Assembly (NCBI GenBank): GCA_030068075.1 | Contig: CM057823.1 | Location: forward strand, 14,108,485-14,172,484 | DNA: 64,000 bases | From: Paguma larvata | Lineage: Eukaryota > Chordata > Mammalia > Carnivora > Viverridae | Direction: 5' to 3' | Shown: positions 10,985 to 21,670 of the stretch, piece by piece | Position numbering within the stretch: position 1 is the stretch's first letter | How the letters are laid out: each line of letters begins with the position of its first letter | The notes under the pieces: generated by a model | What the model was told of the DNA's origin: nothing | The model's database searches: none | What the model saw: the letters and a program-made list of their open reading frames with translations, nothing else | Program-made: the position numbers and the translations under genes

Positions 10985-11115
10985 CTCATACATTTATTAA
11001 TTTGAATGGATTTTCATAATCGTCCTGAAAGAGAGGCAGGCAACATTATCATCTTCACTTTACAGATGAAGAAACAGAAGTTTAAAGAGCTTTAATTAAT
11101 GACTTCAAATCATAG
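10985..11115 (-). mobile_element. MIR fragment, minus strand
   Basis: ttttcataatcgtcctgaaag, ggcaggcaacattatcatctt and tttacagatgaagaaacagaa correspond to the MIR 'cctcacaacaaccctatgaggtaggtactattattatccc...gatgaggaaac' wording. Confidence 0.78.
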
Positions 11116-12590
11116 AGCTCACTCTATGCCTTTCTTTGTTTCCACCCATCCCTCAATGGTGCTATAAATGCATCAGTTCTCCCACAGGAGCCTACTCTCA
11201 ACAGTCCAGAGTGCCTTTCCTAGGCAGCTGTCTGCCAGGGCAACAATCACAATGTGCTTGGCATAATGGAACTTCTCTAGCTACTCATTTAGGAGAACAA
11301 ATTGTTCTAAGGTGCGTTTTGTAGAGGTATGGATCTAGTGAATACTGTGGGTACATGTCATTTTGAAACTGAGTAATTGGTAGCAAAAGATGAATATTTG
11401 AATGCTTTTTGTTGACTGAATTAGAAGTCTTTGCGTGGAACAATGACTCATGCAAAATCACCCAGGAACTTGAAGCTCGAGTGACTCAGACTTCAATATT
11501 GTGGAGTGTGATTGTTCACCTTTTGTGATGGGGAAAAATAGTCCAAATTTCTGCAAATACAAATCTAATGGAGATGAAATCATTGGATTCTTATTTTGAT
11601 TAATTAGGGTTTTATATGTGATCATTAATGGCTTTTGCCACCAAAGCTTTTCCAGAGAGATAACTCTGTGCATGAAGGAAAAAGAGTGCTAATGATCTTA
11701 AGATCAGTCTAAAGTTTTATTCCCTGAGGCTCTGTTCCCTGGGAACTGTTCAGTTCCTTCAAGGTTCCAATTCTCCAGACTTCAAAAGGAATACTGGCCT
11801 CAGCTGGGATGATCCACTGCAAAACCAGAGCCCTATCAATACATCAATTCTAATTATCAACGTGGAAATCTTCCTTGGAGAAGCTTGAGGGTAGTCAGGA
11901 CCGGGAAATGTATGATAAGAGGAAGGGACTGAATGAGATGAAGAAGTCAGAGCATAACATGTAGCTTGAACTCCCATGACCCATCGAAATGAAGAGCCTC
12001 ACCATATGCCTGGCTTCTAGGAGCACCATGCTTGCTTTTCGTCCTGGCGAAATGGCTAGGCCCTTCTGCAGCTGCAGTTCTTTTTCAGAAGTGCCTTTGA
12101 GGGACAAGAAACAAATACCTAGACATAGTTATAACAGGATATGGTTTATCCCATTACCCACAGAAGCACTCGCACTCATCCAACAGATCTCGAGCAAGTG
12201 CAGGGCAGGGATATTTCGTTTTACATCTTTAGCTCTTTTCCTGTCCTCCTCAGTCTTCCTTACTATCTATGGATGAGCTGACCTTGTTTCTTCAATGAAG
12301 CTCCAGTGGGGTCTCAAACAATTTTTTAAATTAGAAAATAGTCTGTTTTCCATAAATAACAGAAAGCTCGTTCATAGCTTTCCATATTTATTTCCATAAA
12401 TAACAGAAAGGTCTTAAGTTCGTAGGAGGACCAAGATCTGCTGAGGTATTGTACGGGTTTTGTTGTTCTTGAGATTGGGTTTTCCCAATTGTATCTTTCA
12501 ATTAGTTATTTCTAATGGGTAGGAAATCAATTGCATGATTAGATTTTACTGCAGAAATTATGCATAATAAGCCACCTTAAAATACCATAG
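11116..12590. other. Unique sequence; no gene recognised
   Basis: About 1.5 kb of single-copy, mostly AT-rich DNA. Frames at 11895-12276 overlap in opposite strands and show no known domain. A 20-bp direct repeat lies at 12347-12410. Confidence 0.5.
12347..12410. repeat. 20-bp direct repeat with 44-bp period
   Basis: tttccataaataacagaaag is present exactly at 12347-12366 and 12391-12410. The flanks differ, so this is a small local duplication. Confidence 0.9.
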
Positions 12591-12594
12591 ATTG

Positions 12595-13455
12595 CAACAA
12601 TCATGTTTTCTTCTGGTCTGTGGGTCAGATGGGGGTGACTCGCATAGGCCGAATTTGGCCCAGGGGCCAAGGTGAGCTGAGGGCCCATCCGGCTGGGGCA
12701 GCTCCACAGTTATTCATTCTTGGGTCTGGAGTGAAGGGCAGCAGCGATCTGGGGGGGGTCTTTCCCTGGTCATGGCAGAAGTGTTAGGAGCCAAGCAAGA
12801 AAACCAAATGCTTTCTAAGGCCTGTCATGGGTTGAATTATGTGTCTTCAAAAGATAGCTGAAATCCTGATGCCCCCCTCTCTTATCTGTATGAATGTGAC
12901 CTTATTTGGACAGCAGGCCTTTGCAGATGTAATCAAGTTAAGATGAGGTTATACTGGATTGAGGTAGATCCTAGTCCAACGACTGGTGTCCTTAAGACAA
13001 GAGAAATTTGGACACAGACACACAGGGAGAAGACCATATGATGTTGGAGACAGAGACAGGAGTCCTGTTGACACAACCAAAGAACTCCAAGGATGCTGGC
13101 AACTGCCCAAAGCTAGGGGACAGACAGGAAACACATTCTCTCTTTGAGTTGGCCAGAAGAAACTATCCTGTGCACACCTTGATTTGGGACTTCTGGTCTC
13201 CAGAAGTGTGAGAAAATAAATTTCTGTTGCTGTAAGCTACCAAGTTTGTAGTAATTTGTTATGGCAGCCCTAGGAGACTAATACAAGACCCAAGTCTGTC
13301 ATTTCTATCCACATTTTATTGGCCAAATCAGGTCACATGGCCAAGCCAGAAGTCAAAGGGCAGAAAGAACGTGCTGCAGCGTTGTGAGGCCATGACAAGG
13401 GTGTGGATATATGAAGAGGTGGAAAATTCAGGGTAATTATTTAATCTACCCCACA
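12595..13455 (-). mobile_element. Old MaLR-like LTR interrupted by a younger LTR (tentative)
   Basis: The parts at about 12595-12823 and 13291-13455 (ctatccacattttattggcc, caggtcacatggccaagccag, aagtcaaagggcagaaag) resemble complement-strand old MLT1-like sequence. An MLT1-type LTR sits between them. Divergence makes this a weak assignment. Confidence 0.4.
12824..13286 (+). mobile_element. MLT1-type (ERVL-MaLR) solo LTR
   Basis: Follows the family wording end to end: tgtcatgggttgaattatgtg, tgaatgtgaccttatttgga, atcaagttaagatgaggtta, gactggtgtccttaagaca, gaaatttggacacagacaca, cttgatttgggacttctggt, gaaaataaatttctgttgctg and gttatggcagccctaggaga. Nearly full length, no internal region, so a solo LTR. 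Confidence 0.88.
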
Positions 13456-13494
13456 TAAGATTCAGAAAACTTTGTATCCTGAAGTATCTTTAGG

Positions 13495-13985
13495 CAAGAC
13501 AGTAGAATCTAATGATTATCAGTATGGGTCTTGTATAGAGAAAGTTTTAGGTTCGAATCCTTATTCTGACACTTCCTACTGGTGTCATCTTAGGCAAATT
13601 ACTTTACCTCCAAGCATCATTTCCTTTATTTTTAAAAAAGTGTTTATTTATTTTTGAAATTAAGAGTGCACATGCACGTGGGGGAGGGGGGTGGGGCAGA
13701 GAGAGGGGGACAAAAGATCCAAAGCAGGCTCTGCCCTGACAGCACAGAGCCCAATGTGGGGCTCGAACTCACAAACCACGAGATTATGACCTGAGCTGAA
13801 GTTGGATGCTTAATCAACTGAGCCACCTGGTGCCCCTCATTTCCTATATTTGTAAAATGAGAAAATTAATAGTGCCTATGTCACAGGATTCTTATGAATG
13901 TTATATGAATGGGTGTTTGTGAAGTATCTCCTTTGACATATATTAGGCGCCAATAAGCATTATCTGTTAGCATTATTATTGCTAT
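13495..13985 (+). mobile_element. MIR element split by a CAN-SINE
   Basis: The left part ends in ttcgaatccttattctgacac, tcttaggcaaattactttacc and catcatttcc. The right part continues with tttgtaaaatgagaaaattaa, tgcctatgtcacaggattct and aataagcattatctgttagc. The gap is exactly the SINE at 13634-13836. Confidence 0.88.
13634..13836 (-). mobile_element. CAN-SINE, minus strand, inside the MIR
   Basis: Tail complement gtgtttatttatttttgaaat, GA-rich part, gagattatgacctgagctga and head complement gagccacctggtgcccc. Target duplication tcatttcctttattttt (13617-13633) / tcatttcctatatttgt (13837-13853), two mismatches. Confidence 0.94.
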
Positions 13986-13989
13986 AATA

Positions 13990-14910
13990 ATTTAACAGTA
14001 GAGGACTTGGAGATACAGGTAGTATTTTTCTTCAGAGACTTCAGAAGTGAGATGAAGATTGGCTTTGCAAAGGCTGGGAGATTTAAAGTTTGATTTATGA
14101 AGCATAGCTTAAGATATGATAATGACTCTTTGGGTAGGCATGGGTTGTATTTCACCAAGAAAGGGAAGAATCTATTTGCCTGGAGAATCGCCAGTTAGTT
14201 TAAGAAACTTTACACTGAGTATAAAGGAGGGAGAGATCAAGTTCCCAACTACAGAGGAATAAGGGGCTTTGTCAAGGAACTCACATGGAGTAACACTGAA
14301 GGAGGGGAGAGGGCGAAACAGAAATAGTACGTGGAGACTTTGACAGCTACATGCCAGCATGCAGAGGCTTGAAATCAAATGGACATAACATAAAAATACA
14401 GTCTCAGGAGTTGATTGCTTTAACCTATGGGATGGAACTCAGAATTTTAGTGGGGGAGGGATGAATATGCCTTTTTCAAAGGGAACCAGTGTATGGGGAG
14501 AGACATGCGGTGTGGCCCTGTATATCCAGAAATATTTACCTCCTGGGGTTGCCACAACCCCAAGGGAATCTTGTGGAAAACCTCTGGGAAGAGGTCAAAG
14601 AAGAGAGACTCAGGTGGCATTATCACTTGAGTTTTATTTACATCATATGATTAGATGTAGAAAGTGAATTAGGTTGTTTTTAGCAAATGTCAGATATGAT
14701 AAAGGTAATGGTGGGAGGAAGTGGAGAAATGGGAAGCACTTTAACTTCCAGAACGTGGAAGTTCCTCATCAGGCTGAAAGCAGCAGAAACAACAAGGATT
14801 TGACCTTCCTTAGAGGAAATGAACCGAATTGGGGAACTGTTATTAGACTTTTATTTGTGCAGACAAGGAGGTATTTTTTTGAGGGAAGCATATTATATGA
14901 ATAAACAATA
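13990..14910. other. Unique sequence, no gene recognised
   Basis: About 0.9 kb of single-copy DNA. Short frames at 14461-14904 have no recognisable domain. Confidence 0.5.
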
Positions 14911-14914
14911 ACTA

Positions 14915-15330
14915 AAACTCAGAGTGCTTACTATGAGCCAACCACTTACCTAAACCATTACATACTTTGGGGCACCTGGATGGCTCAGTCAGTTAAGCGT
15001 CCGACTTCGGTTCAGGTCATGATCTCACAGTTCGTGGGTTTGAGCCCCGCGTCGGGCTCTGTGCTGACAGCTCAGAGCCTGGAGCCTGCTTCTGATTCTG
15101 TGTCTCCCTCTCTTTCTGCTCTTCCCCCACTCATGCTGTCTCTCCCTCAAAAATAAATAAACATTAAAAAATTAAATCATTACATACTTCATCACATTTA
15201 GTCTTTGCAATGACTTTATGAAGTTAGTATCTTTTAATCTTCATTTTATGCATGAAGAAACTGGGCAAAAGAGGCGAAGTCAATTGCCGAAGGTCACTGA
15301 GGAGGGGGCAGAAATGATTTCAGAGTGTAT
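14915..15330 (-). mobile_element. MIR element split by a CAN-SINE
   Basis: Left part: gagtgcttactatgagccaac, cacttacctaaaccattacat. Right part: tcacatttagtctttgcaatg, tatgcatgaagaaactgggca, cgaaggtcactga. The interruption is the SINE at 14968-15173. Confidence 0.85.
14968..15173 (+). mobile_element. CAN-SINE inside the MIR
   Basis: Box-A-like tggctcagtcagttaag near 14981 and box-B-like ggtttgagcc at 15037-15046 mark the tRNA-derived Pol III promoter. Tail aaataaataaacattaaaaa. Target duplication aaaccattacatactt (14952-14967) / aaatcattacatactt (15174-15189), one mismatch. Confidence 0.97.
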
Positions 15331-15650
15331 GCTCTTCACCCCCGAGTTATCCTGCCCTCATTGCCTACAGAGTGGCTCAGTCACCGCCATCTTTATGAGC
15401 ATGGGTGACTTTTGGAAGAAGGTGACCCCTAAGGGTCTAGTGGATGGTGACAGGAGCCAGACATCTGGTGCTGAAGGACCAAGAAACCTGAGCTCAAGGG
15501 ACCTGTGATGTAGGATTAGGAAATGGGCCAAAGCGTGCATTAGCAATCCATGCTTTTACCAACTGAACACCTTTGTGTAAGGAATGACAACTGTCCTCTT
15601 GTTATGTGTACTGATGTCATCATTTCCCAAACCTATTGTGCAAGTTGGTA
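15331..15650. other. Unique sequence, no gene seen
   Basis: Single-copy sequence between a MIR and an L2 fragment. Short opposed frames only. Confidence 0.45.
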
Positions 15651-15654
15651 CTTC

Positions 15655-15900
15655 TGGACTGTCGAAAAGGCTGCTCTGCTGCTTGGAATATCATTCCTCT
15701 ACCTGAGAAACTTCTTTTCTTCCTCCAAGGCTCAGCTCAGGCAGCATCCTCTCTTTTGAAGACTCCTCTGTCTCTCTGACTCGCTTTGAGCCCGTGGGGA
15801 CAGAGACCGTGTCTTCCTAACCTTCTCTGAGCTCTCTAGCACTAGCCCAGAGCCTGACATAGGTAGGTTTCAGTGCAGATCGGATGGATGTACACATCAA
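15655..15900 (+). mobile_element. L2 3' end
   Basis: Typical order of L2 3' wording: ggaatatcattcctctacctg, tcctccaaggctcagctcag, gaagactcctctgtctctctga, gggacagagaccgtgtcttc and agcactagcccagagcctgac. Confidence 0.85.
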
Positions 15901-17035
15901 TGATAAGTCCATATGTTAGTCACCATAAAACGATCAAAGTGACATATAAATGGCACACCGAGCTATTTGTCTAACATTTTGGAAGCATGCAATTGCCTAT
16001 TCTAATTGAAAGGCAAAAGTTAAAGAAGCATGCAACCTGTTTTCTTTGAAAGAAAATTTGTCTTGCTATTTTATGTGAGTGGGTAAAATACGCTTATAAA
16101 ACAATCTGTTCCGAGAATGGCAAATGTTTCAGGAAAATTTCAATGGAATAAATTCTTTGCGATTTCATTACCTAACCCTCCGTAAAAATGCCTTTGTAAA
16201 GACAAAAGATATAGATGAGGGAAATGGTTCCAAATATTATAGAGAGAAGCAGAATAGCTGAACCAGAAATTTGTCATTAAGAAAGGTTTATGCAAATCTT
16301 GAGAGTGCCTTAAAAGTTAATCTTTAAAAAAATCCCTCTAGTCTGAGCAGATTATGCTTAAGAAAATCTTTTTTAGTAAATCCATGGAAAAGATGTATTT
16401 CACAATTTAAAGGAAAATAGTATACACTTATAATAGCAATTTAGGACGTCTTGTTTTAGGTAAAGTCACACCAAAAATGTTTGTCTTCCATATCTCTTGC
16501 TTCCACATTTTCTAGTTTTTTTGCGAAAGTTCTCATTTCAGCTAAAATATGTTAGTTACAATGAATCATCCAAATTCAGTTTTCAAGCAAAATAATAGAT
16601 TAGAAAAGAAAACTGGTCCCTTTGGAGATGAGCCAATGAAATGTTGGAATGTCAGAGTTCATAGAATAGGAAATGGTGATATCCAAATATACACTTGCTC
16701 ACATAGGGATAGGACAAAAGTAGTTACAACAAATAAATCTCCTTGCTTGTTGATTCATAGCCTTGCTCTAATCAACTAAGAAGAAAGTGAGCCACCAACA
16801 TGTAGACATGTGAATTTCAACCATTTATGTATCTCATGGTTCCTGAACAAGGTTTGAAAGAAGCGAACAATAATTTTCAAGTCCACACCAGACACATGTG
16901 CTAAATATGGCCTCCTCAGGGCCCAGGTGGCCCTGTGCTATCGTCTCTTCTCTTTGTAAGGTATTTCCACTTGCCCTCAGAGAGTAAAATAGACTAGATG
17001 TAGAAATTTGAGAATTGGAAGGATTTTTAAAGGTT
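15901..17035. other. Unique AT-rich sequence, no gene seen
   Basis: About 1.1 kb of single-copy DNA without a recognised repeat. A 76-codon frame at 16549-16779 has no recognisable domain. Confidence 0.5.
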
Positions 17036-17039
17036 ATTA

Positions 17040-17285
17040 CAAAAGCTACCGCTTATTGAGTGCTTACTCTGTTCCGATCACTGTGGAAAGCACTTCACAT
17101 GCACTATCTCATTTAATTCTCAGACCAACTCTACAAAGTCAGGGTTATTAGCTCCAGGCTTACAGTTAAGAAATATATGGCTTAGAAAAGTAAGTGCTCA
17201 AGTTTTACAGCTTGCAAGTGGTGGACCCGGAATTAGGAGGCGGGTCAGACTCCGGGGTGACTCTAGGTGATCTAGCCCATGTTTA
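17040..17285 (-). mobile_element. MIR element, minus strand
   Basis: Clear order: cgcttattgagtgcttactct, gtggaaagcacttcacatgca, atctcatttaattctcagacc, acagttaagaaatatatggct and gcttgcaagtggtggacccgg. Confidence 0.9.
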
Positions 17286-17287
17286 AG

Positions 17288-17415
17288 TGCTCGCATGATA
17301 ATGTGAGCCCTGTAAGGTCAGAGACGGTAGATATATTTTTTCTTACATTTGTACACAATGTGTATAGCAACATAGCCTTGACCGCTGTTCATATTTGTTG
17401 AAAGAACAAATCCCC
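17288..17415 (+). mobile_element. L2 3' end fragment
   Basis: atgtgagccctgtaaggtcag, agacggtagatatattttttc and ttcatatttgttgaaagaac match the final part of L2 ('gagggcagggactttgtctg...aaatatttgttgaatgaa'). Confidence 0.75.
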
Positions 17416-18864
17416 TTCCTTCCATATGAAACTTCCATGTGTTTAGAAGTTGAGACAATCTATACAATTATATAATTCTTCTGCTCCACTGAAAAACATA
17501 GCTTTCGACAGATGGGAAAACATAAGTCTAAAAGAATCGAGTGAGTTGACCGATATCCCAGAGCAAGAAATCTGTGGCTCACCCCAGGTCACCTCTCTGC
17601 CAGCTCTATGCGTCGGGTTGAAAGATGTCTGTCTACTTTGTCTCTGATCTTTGGCAGCCTGAACCTCTCTGTCTCTCCCTGGCTTTCCATCTTCCTCTCC
17701 GTGTCTCTCTCCTGTAAGCCAGAGAGCAGAGATTGCTCACATGGCTTTAACCATCTCTGTATCTCAGAATCTAGAAGGCTCTTAAAAATATTGATTGATT
17801 CGATGGATGAATCACGAAAACATATAATTTTTACCCCAAACACCATCATTCTCTTTTTAGACTCGAGACTACTCTCTGCATTATAAATGTTTCTGTAAGT
17901 GACACTTTTGCAACACGAGGAGAAAAGAATACTCGCCTGATGTAATTTAACAACCTCTTAAGTGTGTGGTTGTTTCTATGTTTTAGTCACTGAGAAATGG
18001 TATCTGTTTTAGCTAATGTTCTTCCTTTCCTATCGAATGGTATGGGGGAGCGTACTGTTCAGGACTCTGCCCTTACCTTAGTTTTCCAGAGAACCTATGA
18101 AACATTCAGGAGCAACGCACACACGGAGTGAGAATGTGTAGGATTCCATCTTTCCCGAAAGCAGCTGACAGTCCTATACATGGAGCTCTTTGTGTTCTGT
18201 GGCAAAATGAAAGGGTTTCCCCCCGGCAAATCCCGAGGGCTCCATTATGTAAAACAAAATGCGGGCCATGTTCAATAGCAGGTGCAGAGTCACTGATGGA
18301 ATTCCAGCTCTCAGGGCCATGTCGCAGGTTTTTCCTGCCTGTAAGTGTGCTGCTTTCCTCTTTAGGAAGATTTCAAGGATAAATTTGGGAAACACTAGAA
18401 GGCTAACACCGTGTGCCCAACTAAATGGGCTAATTCGTGGGCTGTCTTGGCACAGTCCTCTCCCTGTTTTGGCGATGAGGTGGTGAAAGCTACCTCTAAT
18501 GGTTCCTGCCACGTTTTCTCCAAAAGTATGATTGTAGGCAGCATCAGACACCTGCTGGGGGGCAGCGATGCCAACATTAGCTATAGGGATGGAGAAAGCA
18601 TCTCAACACTAAACACATTGGGGAAAGCCTTAGAGCCACCCTCCCCGGCAGGAACTCACCAGGAAGAGACATCTCAGGGGTCCGTGCCCCTCAGTATCTT
18701 CCCACCCTGCCTGCCTACAGACACCTGCGCCGGCAGGCTGCACACACGGCGCAAGTCAGTGCTGCTCGGGAGGTTTTGTTCTTTCACGTGACGAGCTTCC
18801 AAAGAGGACACAGAGGAGAAGCATGGAGTCTGTTCTTAGTCTCCAATCGTTTTATGTTGCACCG
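17416..18864. other. Unique sequence with overlapping ORFs on both strands
   Basis: The part at 18128-18791 is GC-richer and holds frames of 84 and 126 codons on the plus strand and 125 codons on the minus strand. None has a recognisable domain, splice context or upstream signal. Coding status is unproven; opposed overlapping frames argue for chance. Confidence 0.45.
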
Positions 18865-18865
18865 A

Positions 18866-18949
18866 AAGAAAGAAAGGAAGGAAGGAAGGAAGGAAGGGAG
18901 GAAGGAAGGAAGGAAGGAAGGGAGGGAGGGAGGGAGGGAGGAAGGAAGG
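18866..18949. repeat. (GAAA)n/(GGAA)n/(GGGA)n purine microsatellite
   Basis: gaaagaaagaaagg followed by many ggaa units, a ggga-rich part and more ggaa. Purine-only over about 84 bp on the plus strand. The 80-codon minus-strand frame across it (18836-19078) is a poly-LP-type artefact. Confidence 0.97.
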
Positions 18950-19339
18950 TAGAATAACCACTTCTCCCTCCCCGGAAGTGTAGCAGAAAGAACAGAAGTT
19001 CAGGGAAAGTGAAAAGCTTGGGTCACCTGGAGCTATTGGAGAAAGTGGCAAAGGTGAGGAAAGGTGAGGTGAGGTCATAAAATTGTCACATTAAGCCAGT
19101 CTGGGCTCTGGTACCTTCATCTCTTACTTCTCTCAGGCCTCGTGATGTTTGTGCCTCATTCGGCCAGGGAAGAGGTAGTGTCCCAGTCCCCCACAGTTTT
19201 TCCAGGTAACTATGACCCTGGAGAAGCTTTTCTAGGTCATGAGACTAATGGGCCGTTTTCCCTCGTAATCCAGAAGGCTGCACTATCTTTATCTAGTCAA
19301 CATGTGGGGATGAGGTGGAGGTACAATTGCCCAAGTGGG

Positions 19340-19550
19340 GGGAACGGGGACTCGTTGTTGCTCAACACTTAACAGTTTCAAAGTGCTTTCCCACGTTATG
19401 ATCTCACTCTCTAGGAGACCTTGTGAGGGAGGCACCACGGGAAGTCAGCCTGTTTCATGGAAGAGGGAAGAGAGCTACTTTGCCGGGGTCTCAGGGCTCC
19501 TGAGGGGCAGAGGGGGCTTGAACGCAGGTTTCCCAACCCAGCCGTCTGGC
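19340..19550 (-). mobile_element. MIR-type element, minus strand, diverged
   Basis: acagtttcaaagtgctttccc, acgttatgatctcactctct, ggagaccttgtgagggaggc and gcttgaacgcaggtttcccaa are compatible with a minus-strand MIR. Confidence 0.6.
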
Positions 19551-19554
19551 TAAG

Positions 19555-20012
19555 CATGCTCTCCAAAAGCAGGGTTTTCCTAACAAGTTTCCGTTGCATC
19601 TTGCTAGGACAGTATGATGGTGTGATGGTGGCTAGGACTTTAGTGAAAAGGCAAGACTGTGCATCTGCAAGAGACTATGGTCAAGGGATGGCTTCTTTAT
19701 ACATGGCTCCCCACAACCAGCAGCCCAGGAGCCGCCCCTCCGCCCCGATGCCCCCAGGCTCTCTCCCCGACTTTGGGAGCTGGTATAGCTCAGCTCTCAA
19801 GTGAATAGTCTTCTTTTTCTCATGGTTATCGCTTCTTGCATCCCATGCCTTGACCAACATCTCCAAGTGTCTGAGATACAGGGTGACTCCTTTCTCTGAA
19901 TAAAAAATTTTTTAATTAAATTATTATGCTCATTCAGTTTTTAAAACATACATATCTAAGAGGGACCACCTTTGAGGGGGAGTCCTACCCCCCCAACTCT
20001 GGTTTTCTTTTC
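19555..20012. other. Unique sequence, no gene seen
   Basis: Short overlapping frames (19457-19866) on both strands without recognisable domains. Confidence 0.45.
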
Positions 20013-20024
20013 TAGAAACAAGCC

Positions 20025-20052
20025 TCCCCCCACTTTTTAAATGTTTATTTAT

Positions 20053-20096
<44 letters not shown>

Positions 20097-20244
20097 CCAG
20101 GGAGGGGCAGAGAAAGAGGGAGACAGAGAACCCCAAGCAGGCTCCACAGAGCCCGACTCGAGGCTTGAACCTATGCACCTTGAGACCTTGACTGAGCCGA
20201 AACAAAGACTTGGACCCTCGACTGACTGAGCCAGCCAGGTGCCC
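20025..20244 (-). mobile_element. CAN-SINE, minus strand, with (GA)n
   Basis: Tail complement aaatgtttatttattttgag, pure (GA)n at about 20056-20090, then the reversed body to gagccagccaggtgccc. Probable target duplication tagaaacaagcc (20013-20024) / tagacacaagcc (20246-20257). Confidence 0.92.
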
Positions 20245-20257
20245 ATAGACACAAGCC

Positions 20258-20514
20258 CTTTTAACCCTTGTAGGTAAAGTCATCTGATATTTATCTCTGT
20301 ATTTTGTATATAATATGCATTTTCTGCAATTTCTTAGTGTTTCAGTTTTAGATAGCGTCTATGGCTCTGTTAAGGTAGGAAAGTATTTAGCTCTCTTCCA
20401 TCTCCAGCTGCTTCCCCTCCCCCTTTCTGGGTTTCATTATAATTTTTAAACATTATTATGAAATGTAATATATAAATAAATTTTACTGCCAAGTCAAATA
20501 CCGTGATTCATTTT
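20258..20514. other. Unique AT-rich sequence
   Basis: No recognised feature. Confidence 0.4.
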
Positions 20515-20800
20515 GTAGTAGTTATTGATTGCTGCAAAACAAGTTACGTAAAAACCTAGCAATAAAACAACAGTTAAGATTTGTTATCTTGCACAGTCTG
20601 TAGATCTCAAATTTGAGAACGGCTTAGTTGGGTGTCTGTGGCTTGGGGTTTCTAATAAGATTTCAGTCAAGATGTCAACCCCAATGACTCATGTCTGTCC
20701 CACGTGCAGCATTCACTAGCTCTTCTCGCAAGGTCCCCTAAAGTCTGAAATCATCAGCCAGAAGTCCAGTATTTCATTGTTGAAATCAGGTCCAGGGAAG
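20515..20800 (-). mobile_element. Old MaLR-like LTR fragment (tentative)
   Basis: gtagtagttattgattgctgc, aacctagcaataaaacaacag, ttgttatcttgcacagtctg and gatttcagtcaagatgtcaac follow complement-strand MaLR-like LTR wording ('ttagtggcttaaaacaaca...attatctcacagttctg...gcagtcaagatgtc'). Confidence 0.6.
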
Positions 20801-21044
20801 ATGAATCCCTTCAGGGGTGGTTCCTTGCGAATGGTTCTTCAAACGCAGCTCCTCGCAATCTGAAGACCTGTGAACTGAAGAGAAAAGTTATGTGCAGCCC
20901 ACACACTCAGCTTACATTGGTGGGACAGGCATATAATAACCACCAGAAACTCTCCTGTCAAAAAGAGAGGGAAGAGGAGATGAGAATCAATCATCCATAG
21001 CAATTTTTAAATTCAGCAGGACGTGGTTGACAGTTCCTTGATTA

Positions 21045-21059
21045 AGTCTCAGAGCCTGG
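21045..21059. repeat. Target-site duplication of the L1, left copy
   Basis: agtctcagagcctgg here and agactcagagcctgg at 21984-21998 (one mismatch) flank the L1. Confidence 0.93.
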
Positions 21060-21068
21060 CTAACAGAC

Positions 21069-21514
21069 ATGAAAAAATGCTCAACATTGCTCATCATCAG
21101 GGAAATACAAATCAAAACCACAACAAGATACCACCTCACACCTGTCAGAATGGCTAAAATGAACAACTCAGGCAACAACAGATGTTGGCAAGGATGCAGA
21201 GAAAGATCTCTTTCGCATTGCTGGTGGGATTGCAAACTGGTGCAGTCACTCTGGAAAACAGTATGGAGGTTCTTCCAAAAGGTAAAAATAGAACTACCCT
21301 GTGACCCAGCAATTGCACTACTGGGTATTTATCCAATGGGTACAGGTGTGCCGTTTCAAAGGGGCACATGCACCCCAATGTTTATAGCAGTGCTATCAAC
21401 AATAGCCAAAGTATGGAAAGAGCCCAAATGTTCATTGTTGGATGAATGGATAAAGAAGATGTGGTATATATGTGTATATATGTGTATATATATGTGTATA
21501 TATATATACATGTA

Positions 21515-21548
<34 letters not shown>

Positions 21549-21670
21549 TACATTGGAGTATTACTCAGCAATAAAAAAGAATGAAATCTTGCCATTTGCA
21601 ACAATGTGGATGGAATTGGAGTGTATTATGCTAAGCAAAATCAGTCAGTCAGGGACAAATATCTTATGAC
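21069..21670 (+). pseudogene. L1 ORF2 C-terminal remnant
   Basis: What is left encodes only the C-terminal part of the L1 ORF2 protein (endonuclease/reverse transcriptase of the LINE). The open frame begins [20 protein letters not shown] and keeps the C-terminal Cys-rich motif as RCWQGC...[10 protein letters not shown], then LLGIYP and TPMFIAVL. At the KKMWYI stretch (about 21465) the frame runs into a microsatellite (21463-21551). The normal continuation, read as [18 protein letters not shown], lies in another frame after it. No endonuclease or catalytic reverse transcriptase domain remains. The protein cannot be functional; the remnant is only useful for identifying and dating the element. 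Confidence 0.92.
21463..21551. repeat. (TATATG/TA)n-(CA)n compound microsatellite inside L1 ORF2
   Basis: Alternating tatatgtg and tatata units followed by a pure (CA)n of about 13 units. It sits exactly where uninterrupted L1 copies read tatatacacacaatggagta. Confidence 0.96.

Noticed and set aside
14968..15050. Functional tRNA gene from the SINE head (box A/box B)
   Set aside because: The tRNA-like part is followed by SINE body and tail and has no proper cloverleaf or end. It is the internal promoter of the SINE.
18836..19078. Leu/Pro-rich minus-strand frame as a secreted or proline-rich protein
   Set aside because: It comes from the (GGAA)n microsatellite.
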